Part shown: piece by piece, positions 6,110-14,241 of the stretch
Numbering within the stretch: the first letter of the stretch is position 1
Layout: each line of letters opens with the position of its first letter
Origin: Lachnospiraceae bacterium
Lineage (GTDB): Bacteria > Bacillota > Clostridia > Lachnospirales > Lachnospiraceae
Length of the DNA: 40,149 nt
Assembly: GCA_017416465.1 (NCBI GenBank)
Contig: JAFQCK010000147.1
Coordinates: forward strand, 1 to 40,149
Direction: 5' to 3'
Translations under genes and position numbers: made by a program
The notes under the pieces: generated by a model
Database searches by the model: none
What the model saw: the letters and a program-made list of their open reading frames with translations, nothing else
Told to the model about the DNA's origin: nothing

Positions 6110-7129
6110 ATGAAACTAACAAGTCGTTTAAAAAAGATTACATGTATTGTTATAATTTTAAATCTTATTTTTTCAGTTAGTGCGTGTTCTGTAAGTTCAA
6201 AGGATAATGGAAAGTTAAATGTTGTAACAACGCTTTTTCCGCAATATGATTTTGCAAAACAGATTGTAGGAGATAAAGGAACTGTTGAGTTGCTTCTTGC
6301 ACCGGGAATTGAAGCTCATAGCTATGACCCTACACCGGCAGATATTATTAAGATAAATGAGAGTGATTTGTTTATATATACAGGTGAGAACATGGAAGTG
6401 TGGGCAGCAGATATTATAGAAAGTCTTGAAAATGAAGTAAATGTATTAAATGTATCAGAGGGGATTGAATTGATTAAATCAGAAGATGGAGATAATCATG
6501 AAGATAGTGAAAAACATGAAGATGCTGACGAACACGAAGAAAGTGAATCTGATGATGAAGATGAGCATAATCACAACGGTCACAATCACATCTATGACCC
6601 TCATATTTGGACAAGTCCTGTAATTGCTAAACAGATGTTAAATAATATATTAGAAGAAATCGTAAAAGAAGACCCTGAAAATGAGGCATATTACAGAGAA
6701 AATGCTAACAATTATTTAAAAGAATTAGATGAAATAGATTCGCAGTTTAGAACATTGGCTGATGAAGCTGATATAAAGACAATTTATTTTGCTGATAAAT
6801 TTGCGATGTATTATTTTGTTGAAGAGTATGGATTTTCTTATGCTTCGGCATATGATTCATGTTCAGCAGAAACAGAACCCAGTGCAAAGCTTGTAGCAAA
6901 AATGGTTGATGAAGTGAAGAAAAATGAAGTAAAAGCTATTTATTATGCAGAATTATCTAATCATAAGGCAGCAGATACCATAAGTAAAGAAACTAATACA
7001 AAGAAGTTGTTATTACATTCGTGTCATAATGTTTCTAAGGATGAGTTTAATAAGGGTGTAACTTATGTAAGTCTTATGAAACAAAATCTTGAGAATTTAA
7101 AAGTTGGATTGTATAAATATTCAGAGTGA
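6110..7129 (+). CDS. znuA: Zinc (metal) ABC transporter substrate-binding lipoprotein, ZnuA/AdcA type
   Basis: A 339-residue cluster A-I metal-binding lipoprotein. The signal peptide ends in a lipobox VSAC with Cys26 as the lipidated residue. The fold follows from NVVTTLFPQYDFAKQIVG onward; H70 (GIEAHSYDP) and H165 (DPHIWTSP) are metal ligands. Between them lies a His/Asp/Glu-rich flexible loop (residues 130-160, with HNHNGHNH), typical of zinc-specific members. At the third ligand position, normally His, the sequence reads FADKFAMYYF with D229, and the C-terminal ligand region is LLLHSCHNVS (H303, H306). ATG at 6110 follows AGAGGA. The ATPase and permease genes follow on the same strand. Zinc is the likely substrate from the loop and the regulator; manganese is possible. 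Confidence 0.9.
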   Translation: MKLTSRLKKITCIVIILNLIFSVSACSVSSKDNGKLNVVTTLFPQYDFAKQIVGDKGTVELLLAPGIEAHSYDPTPADIIKINESDLFIYTGENMEVWAADIIESLENEVNVLNVSEGIELIKSEDGDNHEDSEKHEDADEHEESESDDEDEHNHNGHNHIYDPHIWTSPVIAKQMLNNILEEIVKEDPENEAYYRENANNYLKELDEIDSQFRTLADEADIKTIYFADKFAMYYFVEEYGFSYASAYDSCSAETEPSAKLVAKMVDEVKKNEVKAIYYAELSNHKAADTISKETNTKKLLLHSCHNVSKDEFNKGVTYVSLMKQNLENLKVGLYKYSE

Positions 7130-7163
7130 GGGAACACATAGTGTTTTCAAGCTGGCTCTGAAC
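7120..7163 (+). repeat. Short palindromic element overlapping the znuA 3' end (copy related to 25806-25840)
   Basis: TTCAGAG (7120-7126) pairs with CTCTGAA (7156-7162) around an 8-bp inner hairpin GGGAACAC-ata-GTGTTTTC (G-U pairs allowed). Read on the minus strand, the roughly 40 bases match the left third of the large palindrome at 25806-25845, sharing the blocks GTTCAGAG, GAAAACACTA, GTGTT and CTCACT. The left arm contains the last codons and stop of znuA, so the element has become part of the gene end. It may lower or protect expression of the distal genes znuC and znuB. Confidence 0.6.
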
Positions 7164-7205
7164 AGATAAGAAACTGAATTTTTATAATATTGAATGGAGT
7201 AGTTA

Positions 7206-7916
7206 ATGGACAAAGAAAATAAGCAGTTAATATGTAAAAATATAACAATTGCATATGAAAGAGTTAATATATTTGAAGATGTCAGTATGACTGTGTGTGA
7301 AGGCGATTATATAAGTATTGTTGGAGAAAACGGAACCGGAAAGAGCACAATGATTAAAGGAATTTTAGGCTTAGTTCCTTTAAAGAAAGGTTCAATTGAG
7401 TACGGAGATGAGATTTCTAAAAAAAATATTGGATATTTGCCACAGCAGACAGCGATGAAAAAGGATTTTCCGGCTTCTGTAAAAGAGGTTATTTTATCGG
7501 GAAGTTTAAGTACGAGTAAGTTTTCAGTGTTTTATTCAGCAGAGGCTAAAAAGAAAGTTAAAAAAGTAATGGAAAGACTTTCGATAACTAATCTTGCGAA
7601 TAAAACATTTGGGGATTTATCGGGTGGTCAGAAACAAAGAGTACTTCTTGCGAGAGCTTTAATGGCCACTGATAAAATATTATTTTTGGACGAACCAATT
7701 GCAGGTCTTGACCCGATTGTAACAGCAGAATTTTATGAGATTATTAAGGATTTGAATATTAAAAACAATCTTACAATAATAATGGTTTCGCATGACCTTG
7801 AGAACGCTATGAAGTATTCGAATAAAATTCTGCATATGGATGAGAATAAATATTTCTTTGGTACAAGAGAGGAGTACTTAGAAAGTAAATTAGCAAGAGG
7901 ATTTCTTGCTAATTAG
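7206..7916 (+). CDS. znuC: Zinc (metal) ABC transporter ATP-binding protein
   Basis: A 236-residue ABC ATPase of the metal-uptake class. Walker A is GENGTGKST (residues 40-48), the Q-loop is YLPQQ (78-82), the signature LSGGQKQR starts at 138, Walker B is ILFLDEP (158-164), and the switch histidine is in MVSHD. The ATG at 7206 has GGAG about seven bases upstream. It lies between the substrate-binding and permease genes of the same operon and would power import through ZnuB. No second ABC domain or regulatory extension is present. Confidence 0.9.
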   Translation: MDKENKQLICKNITIAYERVNIFEDVSMTVCEGDYISIVGENGTGKSTMIKGILGLVPLKKGSIEYGDEISKKNIGYLPQQTAMKKDFPASVKEVILSGSLSTSKFSVFYSAEAKKKVKKVMERLSITNLANKTFGDLSGGQKQRVLLARALMATDKILFLDEPIAGLDPIVTAEFYEIIKDLNIKNNLTIIMVSHDLENAMKYSNKILHMDENKYFFGTREEYLESKLARGFLAN

Positions 7917-8042
7917 AATTAGTAAAATGAGATGGTAATTATAAAGTGATTAAATTATGATAAAAGTTAAAGATTATAAGAAATTTACAGAAATTAATTA
8001 CTAAAAAATCAGATGACAGATAAATTGGAAGGAATTAGATAA

Positions 8043-8861
8043 ATGTTTGAAGATATAATAACGATGTTTTCATATGAATTTATGCAGAAAGCCATTTTTG
8101 TTGGAGCATTAATTGCATTATGTGCCTCACTTCTTGGAGTGATTCTTGTATTAAAAAGATACTCAATGATTGGGGATGGTTTGTCTCATGTGGGATTTGG
8201 AGCATTATCGCTGGCAGTTGCACTTAATGCAGCACCTTTGTTGGTTGCAATGCCGGTTGTAATTGTTGCAGCATTTTTCCTGCTTCGCTTAAGTGATAAA
8301 GGAAAGTTAAAAGGAGATTCTGCAATTGCTTTAATATCAAGTAGTGCGATAGCGATTGGTGTTATTATTAATGCAGCATCAAATGGGTCGAATATGGACT
8401 TGAACAGTTATATGTTTGGTAGTGTTCTTGCAATGAGTGGAAGTGACGTACAGATTAGTATTATACTGGCAATTGTTGTGTTAAGTATTTTTATTATATT
8501 TTATCACAGAATATTTGCTATTACGTTTGACGAAAATTTTGCAAAAGCAACAGGTATAAAGACAGGATTTTATAACACTCTTTTAGCAGTTCTTACAGCG
8601 GTAACAATTGTTGTAGGAATGAGAATAATGGGAACAATGTTAATATCAAGTTTAATTATATTTCCGGCACTTACTTCTATGAGAGTTTTTAAAAATTTTA
8701 AAAAAGTTATTATCAGTTCGGGAATAATTTCAATAATCTGTTTTATAACAGGAGTGATTTTTTCTTATGTTTATTCGTTTCCAACAGGTGCGTGCATAGT
8801 GGTAACTAACCTTTGTATGTTTTTGATTTTTAGTGCTATAGGAAAAATATTGGGAAGATAG
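8043..8861 (+). CDS. znuB: Zinc (metal) ABC transporter permease, ABC-3 family
   Basis: A 272-residue integral membrane protein with about eight hydrophobic helices and the ABC-3 family sequence SMIGDGLSHVGFGALSLAVAL near residues 41-61. This is the cytoplasmic coupling and pore region conserved in ZnuB, AdcB and MntB. ATG at 8043 follows GGAAGGAATTAGATAA. The 126-bp gap after znuC contains no gene or clear terminator, so the three genes are probably one transcript. It forms the channel for the metal delivered by ZnuA. Confidence 0.9.
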   Translation: MFEDIITMFSYEFMQKAIFVGALIALCASLLGVILVLKRYSMIGDGLSHVGFGALSLAVALNAAPLLVAMPVVIVAAFFLLRLSDKGKLKGDSAIALISSSAIAIGVIINAASNGSNMDLNSYMFGSVLAMSGSDVQISIILAIVVLSIFIIFYHRIFAITFDENFAKATGIKTGFYNTLLAVLTAVTIVVGMRIMGTMLISSLIIFPALTSMRVFKNFKKVIISSGIISIICFITGVIFSYVYSFPTGACIVVTNLCMFLIFSAIGKILGR

Positions 8862-8975
8862 CAAAATATAAAAAGAAAAATGTGAAAAAACAGTGAAAAA
8901 TTCGGATGTACTGTTTAAAGTGCTTGAATAGTTGAAACATTTATAATACAATTGAAAATTGTAGTGAAAAATATG

Positions 8976-9010
8976 TCATAACTTATATAAAATAATTATG
9001 AAAGTTATGA
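8976..9010. repeat. 9-bp inverted repeat before the transglutaminase-like gene
   Basis: TCATAACTT (8976-8984) and AAGTTATGA (9002-9010) form a perfect inverted repeat with an AT-only 17-nt spacer, about 60 bp upstream of the next start codon. It could be an operator or a leader hairpin. No strong -35/-10 pair is visible in this gap; TATAAT at 8942-8947 lacks a good -35 box. Confidence 0.4.
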
Positions 9011-9067
9011 TAAGAACTGTATTACAAATGTTAACATTAGATTTAGGATAAGAAAAGGGATAAGAAA

Positions 9068-10831
9068 ATGAGCCAAAATAAAAATGATGAATTAGAGCTT
9101 GAGTATCTTGATGATGAAAGTTATCTTGAAGAAGACGATAACAACTCAGAAGATGAATATATAGAATTATTTGAAGAAATTGATGAAGATGAAGAATATG
9201 AAGATGATTTATCAGCAGATAAACGGAATATGGATACATATGATGATGACGAAGAACTTAATGAAGAATTTGCAGATGATGAAGATTTAGATAATGATGC
9301 TAAAAAGGTGAATTTAAAAAAAGAAAATAACAATAAAGAAAAATTACCTAAGAATGTTATAGTAAACAGAGTGATGATTGGAATGGGGATAGCGATTGCA
9401 TGTTTTACTATTTTTTACGCAATCGTAATTGCTGATATGTTTAAAGCAGAACCTGCACCGGAACCTGAGACAAATAATGTTGTAGAACAGCCTTCAACAG
9501 AAGTTATTGAACAACCGACGGAAGAACCCGAAGATGACAGTGTATTTACATCACCATATCTTGATACTAACATAAGTCAGGAAGTAAAAGATATTTTGTG
9601 CGATGTTTCTTTAGACTCAATGGATTCAGGGTTGAACAAGCTAGAGTTAAGAGTCGAAAATGTTATTTCAAAAGCGGTTAATGAAGATAAAACAATTTAT
9701 GAAAATGTAAGAAATATCTATGACTATTTTATCAAAAATTTTGAAGTGACAAATAAATCTTATGTAGATGAGGACGCTGTATATGACACTTGCTCGTCAG
9801 TTGACTATAAATCATATTTTGATATGGAATTGATTTACAGAGCTAATAAAGCACTTAATAAAAAATCAGGTTCGCCTGAAGATTTAGCTTGTGCGCTTAC
9901 AATTGTATTTAGAAGTTATGGATTAGAAGCATATTATATTGAGGGCGAAGCTAAGATTGATGGAGAATATGAAGATAGAGGATACACAGTAGTAGCTATT
10001 GATGATGAATATTATGTATTTGATGTGGCTTATGAGATGGAAAATATTACTGATGAAGCCAATCTTGAATTAGAGTATGCTACATTTTGTAAGACATTTG
10101 ATGAAGTGGAAGATATCTATAATGATGAAGGTGTAGAAGACTCAATTGATAATTTTGAAGAATTTGCTACATTACCACAGCTTACATTTGATGCGGAATT
10201 TTCAACAGATAATGGTGGAAGTACATCCGGAAGAGCAAAATACATTAAAGGTTATAGTGAAAGTGGTAATTCGACTGATGCAGGTGGCGATATTATAATA
10301 AATCTAGGTGAGAAGATATACTTAGATGGTTCAGTTAGTAATAGTGGTTCAAATACTTGGAAATTAAATGTAAAAGTATTTGACACAGAGATGAATTATG
10401 TAACAGAAAGCGTGTTATATAATGTTACTACAGATTCAAAATATAATTCGGTAACTTATACACCTTCGATTGCAGGATATGTAAGACTTAATTATATGGT
10501 TACTGATGCGTATGGAAGAACTTGCACAGTTTATACAATTGTAGAGGTTGTAGGTGAAGAAGAAACTTCCACGGATGATGAAGATACATCTAAAGAAGAG
10601 GAAAGTACAGATGATGAGAGTACATCTGAGGAAGAAGATAGTACACCTGAGACAACAAGTCCTAAATATCCACCATATGAACCGGATACATCAGATAAAA
10701 CAACTGATCCAACTTCTTCGAAAGAAGAAGAGACTTCTCAAGATGAAACTACATCAAAAGATGAGGCTACAGATAATTCAGAAAGTTCAGGAGAAGTTGA
10801 TAATCCGGAAGAAACAACAAGCAGCATGTAA
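9068..10831 (+). CDS. Membrane-anchored protein with degenerate transglutaminase-like domain
   Basis: A 587-residue protein. Residues 1-95 are an extremely acidic cytoplasmic region, 99-122 a single transmembrane helix, and 127-158 a Pro/Glu linker. Residues ~205-325 resemble a transglutaminase-like fold: C275 lies in the helix position of the catalytic Cys (EDLACALTIVFRSYGLEAYYIEG) and D319 in YYVFDVAYE matches the third triad residue. However, the segment that should hold the catalytic His reads RGYTVVAI without His, so enzymatic activity is doubtful. Residues ~375-497 look like a beta-sandwich (Ig/Y_Y_Y-type) domain. The final ~90 residues are a Thr/Ser/Glu/Asp stalk without a sortase motif. 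ATG at 9068 follows AAAGGG. The likely role is extracytoplasmic binding or cell-surface organisation; the fold assignment is inference. Confidence 0.65.
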   Translation: MSQNKNDELELEYLDDESYLEEDDNNSEDEYIELFEEIDEDEEYEDDLSADKRNMDTYDDDEELNEEFADDEDLDNDAKKVNLKKENNNKEKLPKNVIVNRVMIGMGIAIACFTIFYAIVIADMFKAEPAPEPETNNVVEQPSTEVIEQPTEEPEDDSVFTSPYLDTNISQEVKDILCDVSLDSMDSGLNKLELRVENVISKAVNEDKTIYENVRNIYDYFIKNFEVTNKSYVDEDAVYDTCSSVDYKSYFDMELIYRANKALNKKSGSPEDLACALTIVFRSYGLEAYYIEGEAKIDGEYEDRGYTVVAIDDEYYVFDVAYEMENITDEANLELEYATFCKTFDEVEDIYNDEGVEDSIDNFEEFATLPQLTFDAEFSTDNGGSTSGRAKYIKGYSESGNSTDAGGDIIINLGEKIYLDGSVSNSGSNTWKLNVKVFDTEMNYVTESVLYNVTTDSKYNSVTYTPSIAGYVRLNYMVTDAYGRTCTVYTIVEVVGEEETSTDDEDTSKEEESTDDESTSEEEDSTPETTSPKYPPYEPDTSDKTTDPTSSKEEETSQDETTSKDEATDNSESSGEVDNPEETTSSM

Positions 10832-10886
10832 TAGTTCAGCTATGCGAAAAAATTGAATAAATATTAATAAAAAACAAATATAAATT

Positions 10887-10922
10887 CTGACCAGAACATT
10901 AAAAAATGTGCTGGTCAGTTTG
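10887..10922 (+). terminator. Hairpin terminator after the transglutaminase-like gene
   Basis: CTGACCAGaACAT (10887-10899) pairs with ATGTgCTGGTCAG (10906-10918). This is a stable 12-bp stem with one mismatch, followed only by TTTGATATT, so the U tract is short. Confidence 0.65.
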
Positions 10923-10968
10923 ATATTATAGTGTATAATGGAAGAAATAAACGAAATGGAGAAATATA

Positions 10969-12525
10969 ATGGTTTTAAATGTAACTAATTTAAGTCATGG
11001 ATTTGGTGACAGAGCGATTTTTAATAATGTATCATTCAGACTTTTAAAAGGAGAGCATATTGGACTTATTGGTGCTAATGGTGAAGGTAAGTCTACTTTT
11101 ATGAATATTGTTACAGGAAAGTTAATGCCTGATGAGGGAAATGTTGAATGGAATAAGAATGTAAGAGTTGGCTATCTTGACCAGCATGCAGTTTTACAGC
11201 AGGGAATGACAATAGGAAGCGTACTTCGTTCTGCTTTTGAATATTTGTTTGAAATGGAAGAAAAGATGAATGAAATCTGCGATAAATTAGGTGAAGCAAG
11301 TCCGGAAGAAATGGAAGTTATGATGGAAGAGCTTGGAACTATTCAGGATATGCTTACTAATAACGATTTTTATACAATTGATGCAAAGGTTGAAGAGGTT
11401 GCAAGAGCCTTAGGGCTTCTTGAATTATCTTTAGACCATGATGTAATGGATTTGAGTGGTGGACAGAGAACAAAGGTATTACTTGGTAAGTTATTATTAC
11501 AAAAGCCTGACATCTTACTTCTTGACGAGCCTACTAACTATCTCGATGCTAATCATATTGAATGGCTTAAGAGATACCTTATAGATTATGAAAATGCATT
11601 TATTCTTATTTCGCATGATATTCCATTTTTAAATAGTGTTGTAAATATTATCTATCATATGGATAATCAGGAGCTTAACAGATATGTTGGTGATTACAAT
11701 AAGTTTATGGAAGTTTATGAAATGAAGCAGGCACAGTTAGAGGCGGCCTATAAGAGACAGCAGAAAGAAATAGATGATTTAAAGGATTTCGTTGCAAGAA
11801 ATAAAGCAAGAGTTTCAACAAGAAATATGGCGATGTCAAGACAGAAGAAGCTTGATAAGATGGACGTTATAGAACTTAAGAAAGAGAAACCAAAGCCTGA
11901 GTTTAACTTTAGAAATGCAAGAGCAACAGGAAAAGTAATATTTGAAACTACTGATTTAGTAATTGGTTATGATAAAAATTCTCCACTTTCTAAGCCTATT
12001 AATCTTAGAATGGAAAGAGGAGAAAAGATAGCAGTAGTTGGTACTAATGGTATTGGAAAAACTACGTTTTTAAAGAGTGTATTAAATATAATTGAACCGA
12101 TTTCAGGAAAAGTACATCTTGGAGATTACCTTGAGATAGGATATTTTGAGCAGGAGATTAAACCTTCTAATAACTCTTGTATTGAAGAAATCTGGGAGGA
12201 ATTTCCGTCGTATTCACAGTACGAGGTTCGTTCAGCACTTGCTAAATGTGGTTTAACTACAAAACATATTGAAAGTCTGGTAAAGGTGCTTAGTGGTGGA
12301 GAGCAGGCGAAGGTAAGACTTTGTAAACTTATTAATCGTGATACAAATATTTTATTACTTGACGAGCCTACTAACCATTTAGATGTAGATGCAAAGGATG
12401 AACTTAAAAGAGCATTAAAGGAATATAAGGGTGCTGTACTTATTGTGTGCCATGAGCCTGAATTTTATGATGGACTTGTAGATAAGGTATGGAATCTTGA
12501 GGAGTTTTCGACATTGACAGTGTAA
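10969..12525 (+). CDS. ABC-F family ATPase, YbiT/YkpA type
   Basis: A 518-residue soluble protein with two ABC domains and no membrane segments. Domain 1 has Walker A GANGEGKST, signature LSGGQRTK and Walker B LLLDEPTNYLD. Domain 2 has GTNGIGKTT, LSGGEQAK and LLLDEPTNHLD. The charged helical linker between them (around residues 255-315, with RQQKEIDDLKDFVARNKARV) is the P-site tRNA interaction motif of ABC-F factors. The length and linker suit the YbiT/YkpA branch better than antibiotic-resistance members. ABC-F proteins act on the ribosome to relieve stalled or non-optimal complexes. ATG at 10969 follows GGAG. It is only 49 bp upstream of the HipA-like kinase gene, so the two may be co-transcribed. 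Confidence 0.9.
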   Translation: MVLNVTNLSHGFGDRAIFNNVSFRLLKGEHIGLIGANGEGKSTFMNIVTGKLMPDEGNVEWNKNVRVGYLDQHAVLQQGMTIGSVLRSAFEYLFEMEEKMNEICDKLGEASPEEMEVMMEELGTIQDMLTNNDFYTIDAKVEEVARALGLLELSLDHDVMDLSGGQRTKVLLGKLLLQKPDILLLDEPTNYLDANHIEWLKRYLIDYENAFILISHDIPFLNSVVNIIYHMDNQELNRYVGDYNKFMEVYEMKQAQLEAAYKRQQKEIDDLKDFVARNKARVSTRNMAMSRQKKLDKMDVIELKKEKPKPEFNFRNARATGKVIFETTDLVIGYDKNSPLSKPINLRMERGEKIAVVGTNGIGKTTFLKSVLNIIEPISGKVHLGDYLEIGYFEQEIKPSNNSCIEEIWEEFPSYSQYEVRSALAKCGLTTKHIESLVKVLSGGEQAKVRLCKLINRDTNILLLDEPTNHLDVDAKDELKRALKEYKGAVLIVCHEPEFYDGLVDKVWNLEEFSTLTV

Positions 12526-12574
12526 GGAAGTTAAATTAAAAAGGTATTGTAAGTAAGCATAAAAGGAGGAGCAG

Positions 12575-13732
12575 ATGGAAAGTATATATAGCCTTCGTAT
12601 TTTTGATACGGAACTTATGGAGTTTTCATTAGAGAAACGTGGATTAGAAGGACTTGTAGCTGAGATTATATCTATAAATCAGGAAAAACAACATTTGTTA
12701 CCTTTGGATATGGAAGTTACAGGTAATGGTATTGTTAAGTGGTTGGAACGAAGAGTTATTCCAAAGAACCGAACCTTTGTTGATGAAATACTTAAAGTTT
12801 TGGGTCTTAGCCATAATGATAAAAAAGGGATAATAGATGTTTGTAAGGGATTATCTCTTAATGATTGTTATTGGGTTGTACCAAAAGGTTTTAGTGGACA
12901 ATTTTCAAAGTATAATTTATATGAGAATAGATTTTCGAGTATGCTTGCTTTGGTAGCTTATACGGGTGTAGGGCAAAGTAGAGAAGCATTTACAACATCT
13001 CCGGAATTAACTACGAATGGTATGCTTCCAAAAGCTTGGAGATATATTGAAGATGATGGAATTTACCTTTATAAAGGTGGTACTTTTGGTGCATCTAATA
13101 CAGGGCGTGAACCGTATATGGAGTATTATGCATGTCAGATAGCTGAAACTATGAATCTTAATATTGTACATTATGATTTGGAAAATTGGAAGGGAATAAC
13201 TGCTTCAAAGTGTAAGTTATTCACTGATTTGGAGGTTTCATATGTTCCAATAGGAAGAATCATTAAAGAAGGTGGAATTAAGGCGACTCTTGATTATTAT
13301 GATTCTTTAGGAATGGAATTTTCAGAACAAATTCGTAGTATGTTGGTATTTGATGCTTTAATTTATAATGAAGACAGACATTTTGGGAATTTTGGTATTC
13401 TTAGAGATAATCATACAGGTAAGGTGATTCAACCTGCTCCAATATTTGATAATGGATTATCACTACTTTGTTATGCAGGTGGAGAGGATGTTATTAGCTT
13501 TGAAGCATTTGTAGAATATGCAAATACGCGAACAAATCCTTATGGACTTACATTTGAAGAAGTGTGTGCAGAAATAATGGGAGTAAAACAAAAAGAACAG
13601 CTTAGAAAAATGATAGGGTTTAGATTTAAACGTCATTCAAATATTAATTTGCCGGAAGAACATTTGAAGTTGATTGAGAAATTATTAGAAAAGCGCGTTA
13701 GTGAGTTATTGGAGATTCCTACTTGCAGGTAA
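12575..13732 (+). CDS. HipA-like protein kinase
   Basis: A 385-residue protein with the HipA/PI-kinase-like core. YLYKGGT carries the ATP-binding Lys (K167), NEDRHFGNFG (265-274) the catalytic loop with D267 and N272, and IFDNG (291-294) the metal-binding DFG equivalent. The N-terminal ~110 residues contain a WLERRVIPKNR segment shared with clostridial HipA-like proteins that are often mislabelled as XRE regulators. All catalytic residues are present. Unlike hipBA operons there is no antitoxin gene directly upstream: the previous gene is the ABC-F ATPase, 49 bp away. An XRE gene lies downstream in convergent orientation. ATG at 12575 follows AAAGGAGGAGCAG. Substrate unknown; HipA kinases phosphorylate aminoacyl-tRNA synthetases, which is only a precedent. 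Confidence 0.75.
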   Translation: MESIYSLRIFDTELMEFSLEKRGLEGLVAEIISINQEKQHLLPLDMEVTGNGIVKWLERRVIPKNRTFVDEILKVLGLSHNDKKGIIDVCKGLSLNDCYWVVPKGFSGQFSKYNLYENRFSSMLALVAYTGVGQSREAFTTSPELTTNGMLPKAWRYIEDDGIYLYKGGTFGASNTGREPYMEYYACQIAETMNLNIVHYDLENWKGITASKCKLFTDLEVSYVPIGRIIKEGGIKATLDYYDSLGMEFSEQIRSMLVFDALIYNEDRHFGNFGILRDNHTGKVIQPAPIFDNGLSLLCYAGGEDVISFEAFVEYANTRTNPYGLTFEEVCAEIMGVKQKEQLRKMIGFRFKRHSNINLPEEHLKLIEKLLEKRVSELLEIPTCR

Positions 13733-13775
13733 GTTGATAGGTATAGGAATACGTTGAATAGTTTAATATATAGTT

Positions 13776-13820
13776 TTAAAAACCACTTAAGGAGAAAGTC
13801 TTTAAGTGGTTTTAATTTTT
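13776..13820. terminator. Bidirectional terminator between convergent kinase and XRE genes
   Basis: A perfect 12-bp stem, AAAACCACTTAA (13779-13790) with TTAAGTGGTTTT (13802-13813), is followed on the plus strand by AATTTTTTT. The right arm overlaps the last codons and stop of the minus-strand XRE gene. The minus-strand U run is shorter, so termination is probably stronger for the kinase transcript. Confidence 0.8.
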
Positions 13821-14119
13821 TTAGAATGAAGTTGTCGATTTAATTTTTGAATATCCTTTACTATTTGTTGAACGTGTGCTATTTGCTCAATTGTTAAGTC
13901 GTTTGTTTCTATAATGCAAATATTTTGGTCGAGCTCTAATAAGTAGTCTGATGAACAAGAAAAAAATAATGCTATTTCACGAAGTTTATCAACTGAAGGA
14001 GTTATGTTGTTATTTTCCCAATTGCTTATGGTTTGCTTGCTGACGGATAATTTTTTTCCTAAGTCAACTTGACTTAAATTATGAGAAAGTCTAAGAGTTT
14101 TTAACTGTTCACCAAACAT
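13802..14119 (-). CDS. XRE-family HTH transcriptional regulator
   Basis: A 105-residue protein with an N-terminal HTH_3 domain (residues ~4-58). The recognition region is SVSKQTISNWENNNITPSVDKL, with the typical GEQLKTLRLSHNLSQVDLG opening. The C-terminal ~40 residues are a predicted helix rich in I, Q and K. On the minus strand ATG at 14119 is preceded by AAAGGATGG at suitable spacing. The gene is divergent from the 539-residue unknown gene and convergent with the HipA-like kinase. Promoter geometry suggests that it represses itself and its divergent neighbour. It may also be a displaced HipB-like partner of the kinase, but orientation argues against a classic hipBA operon. Confidence 0.85.
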   Translation of the reverse strand: MFGEQLKTLRLSHNLSQVDLGKKLSVSKQTISNWENNNITPSVDKLREIALFFSCSSDYLLELDQNICIIETNDLTIEQIAHVQQIVKDIQKLNRQLHSKKIKTT

Positions 14120-14149
14120 ATTGATACCATCCTTTATATTAATAATAAG

Positions 14150-14178
14150 ATTTTATAGTATATGTATATCATTGACAA
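14150..14178 (-). promoter_or_regulatory. Promoter of the XRE gene
   Basis: On the minus strand TTGTCA (14178-14173) and TAAAAT (14155-14150) are 17 bp apart. The -35 box overlaps the -35 box of the plus-strand promoter, so both cannot be used at once on the same molecule. Confidence 0.6.
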
Positions 14179-14200
14179 AATACTTTAGTATTGTTATAAT
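14172..14200 (+). promoter_or_regulatory. Promoter and candidate operator of the 539-residue gene
   Basis: TTGACA (14172-14177) and TATAAT (14195-14200) are perfect hexamers 17 bp apart. Inside the spacer lies the inverted repeat ATACT-tt-AGTAT. A repressor bound there would cover the promoter, and the divergent XRE protein is the obvious candidate. Confidence 0.75.
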
Positions 14201-14241
14201 GGACTTGTGATGATTTAATATACTTTTTAGGAGGATAAAGA

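Noticed and set aside
8888-8916. Terminator after znuB (AAACAGT with ACTGTTT)
   Set aside because: Only a 7-bp AT-rich stem with a 15-nt loop and followed by AAAG instead of T residues.
10554-10856. Lys/Met-rich frame overlapping the end of the transglutaminase-like gene
   Set aside because: A shifted-frame shadow of the acidic Thr/Ser/Glu stalk without a start signal.
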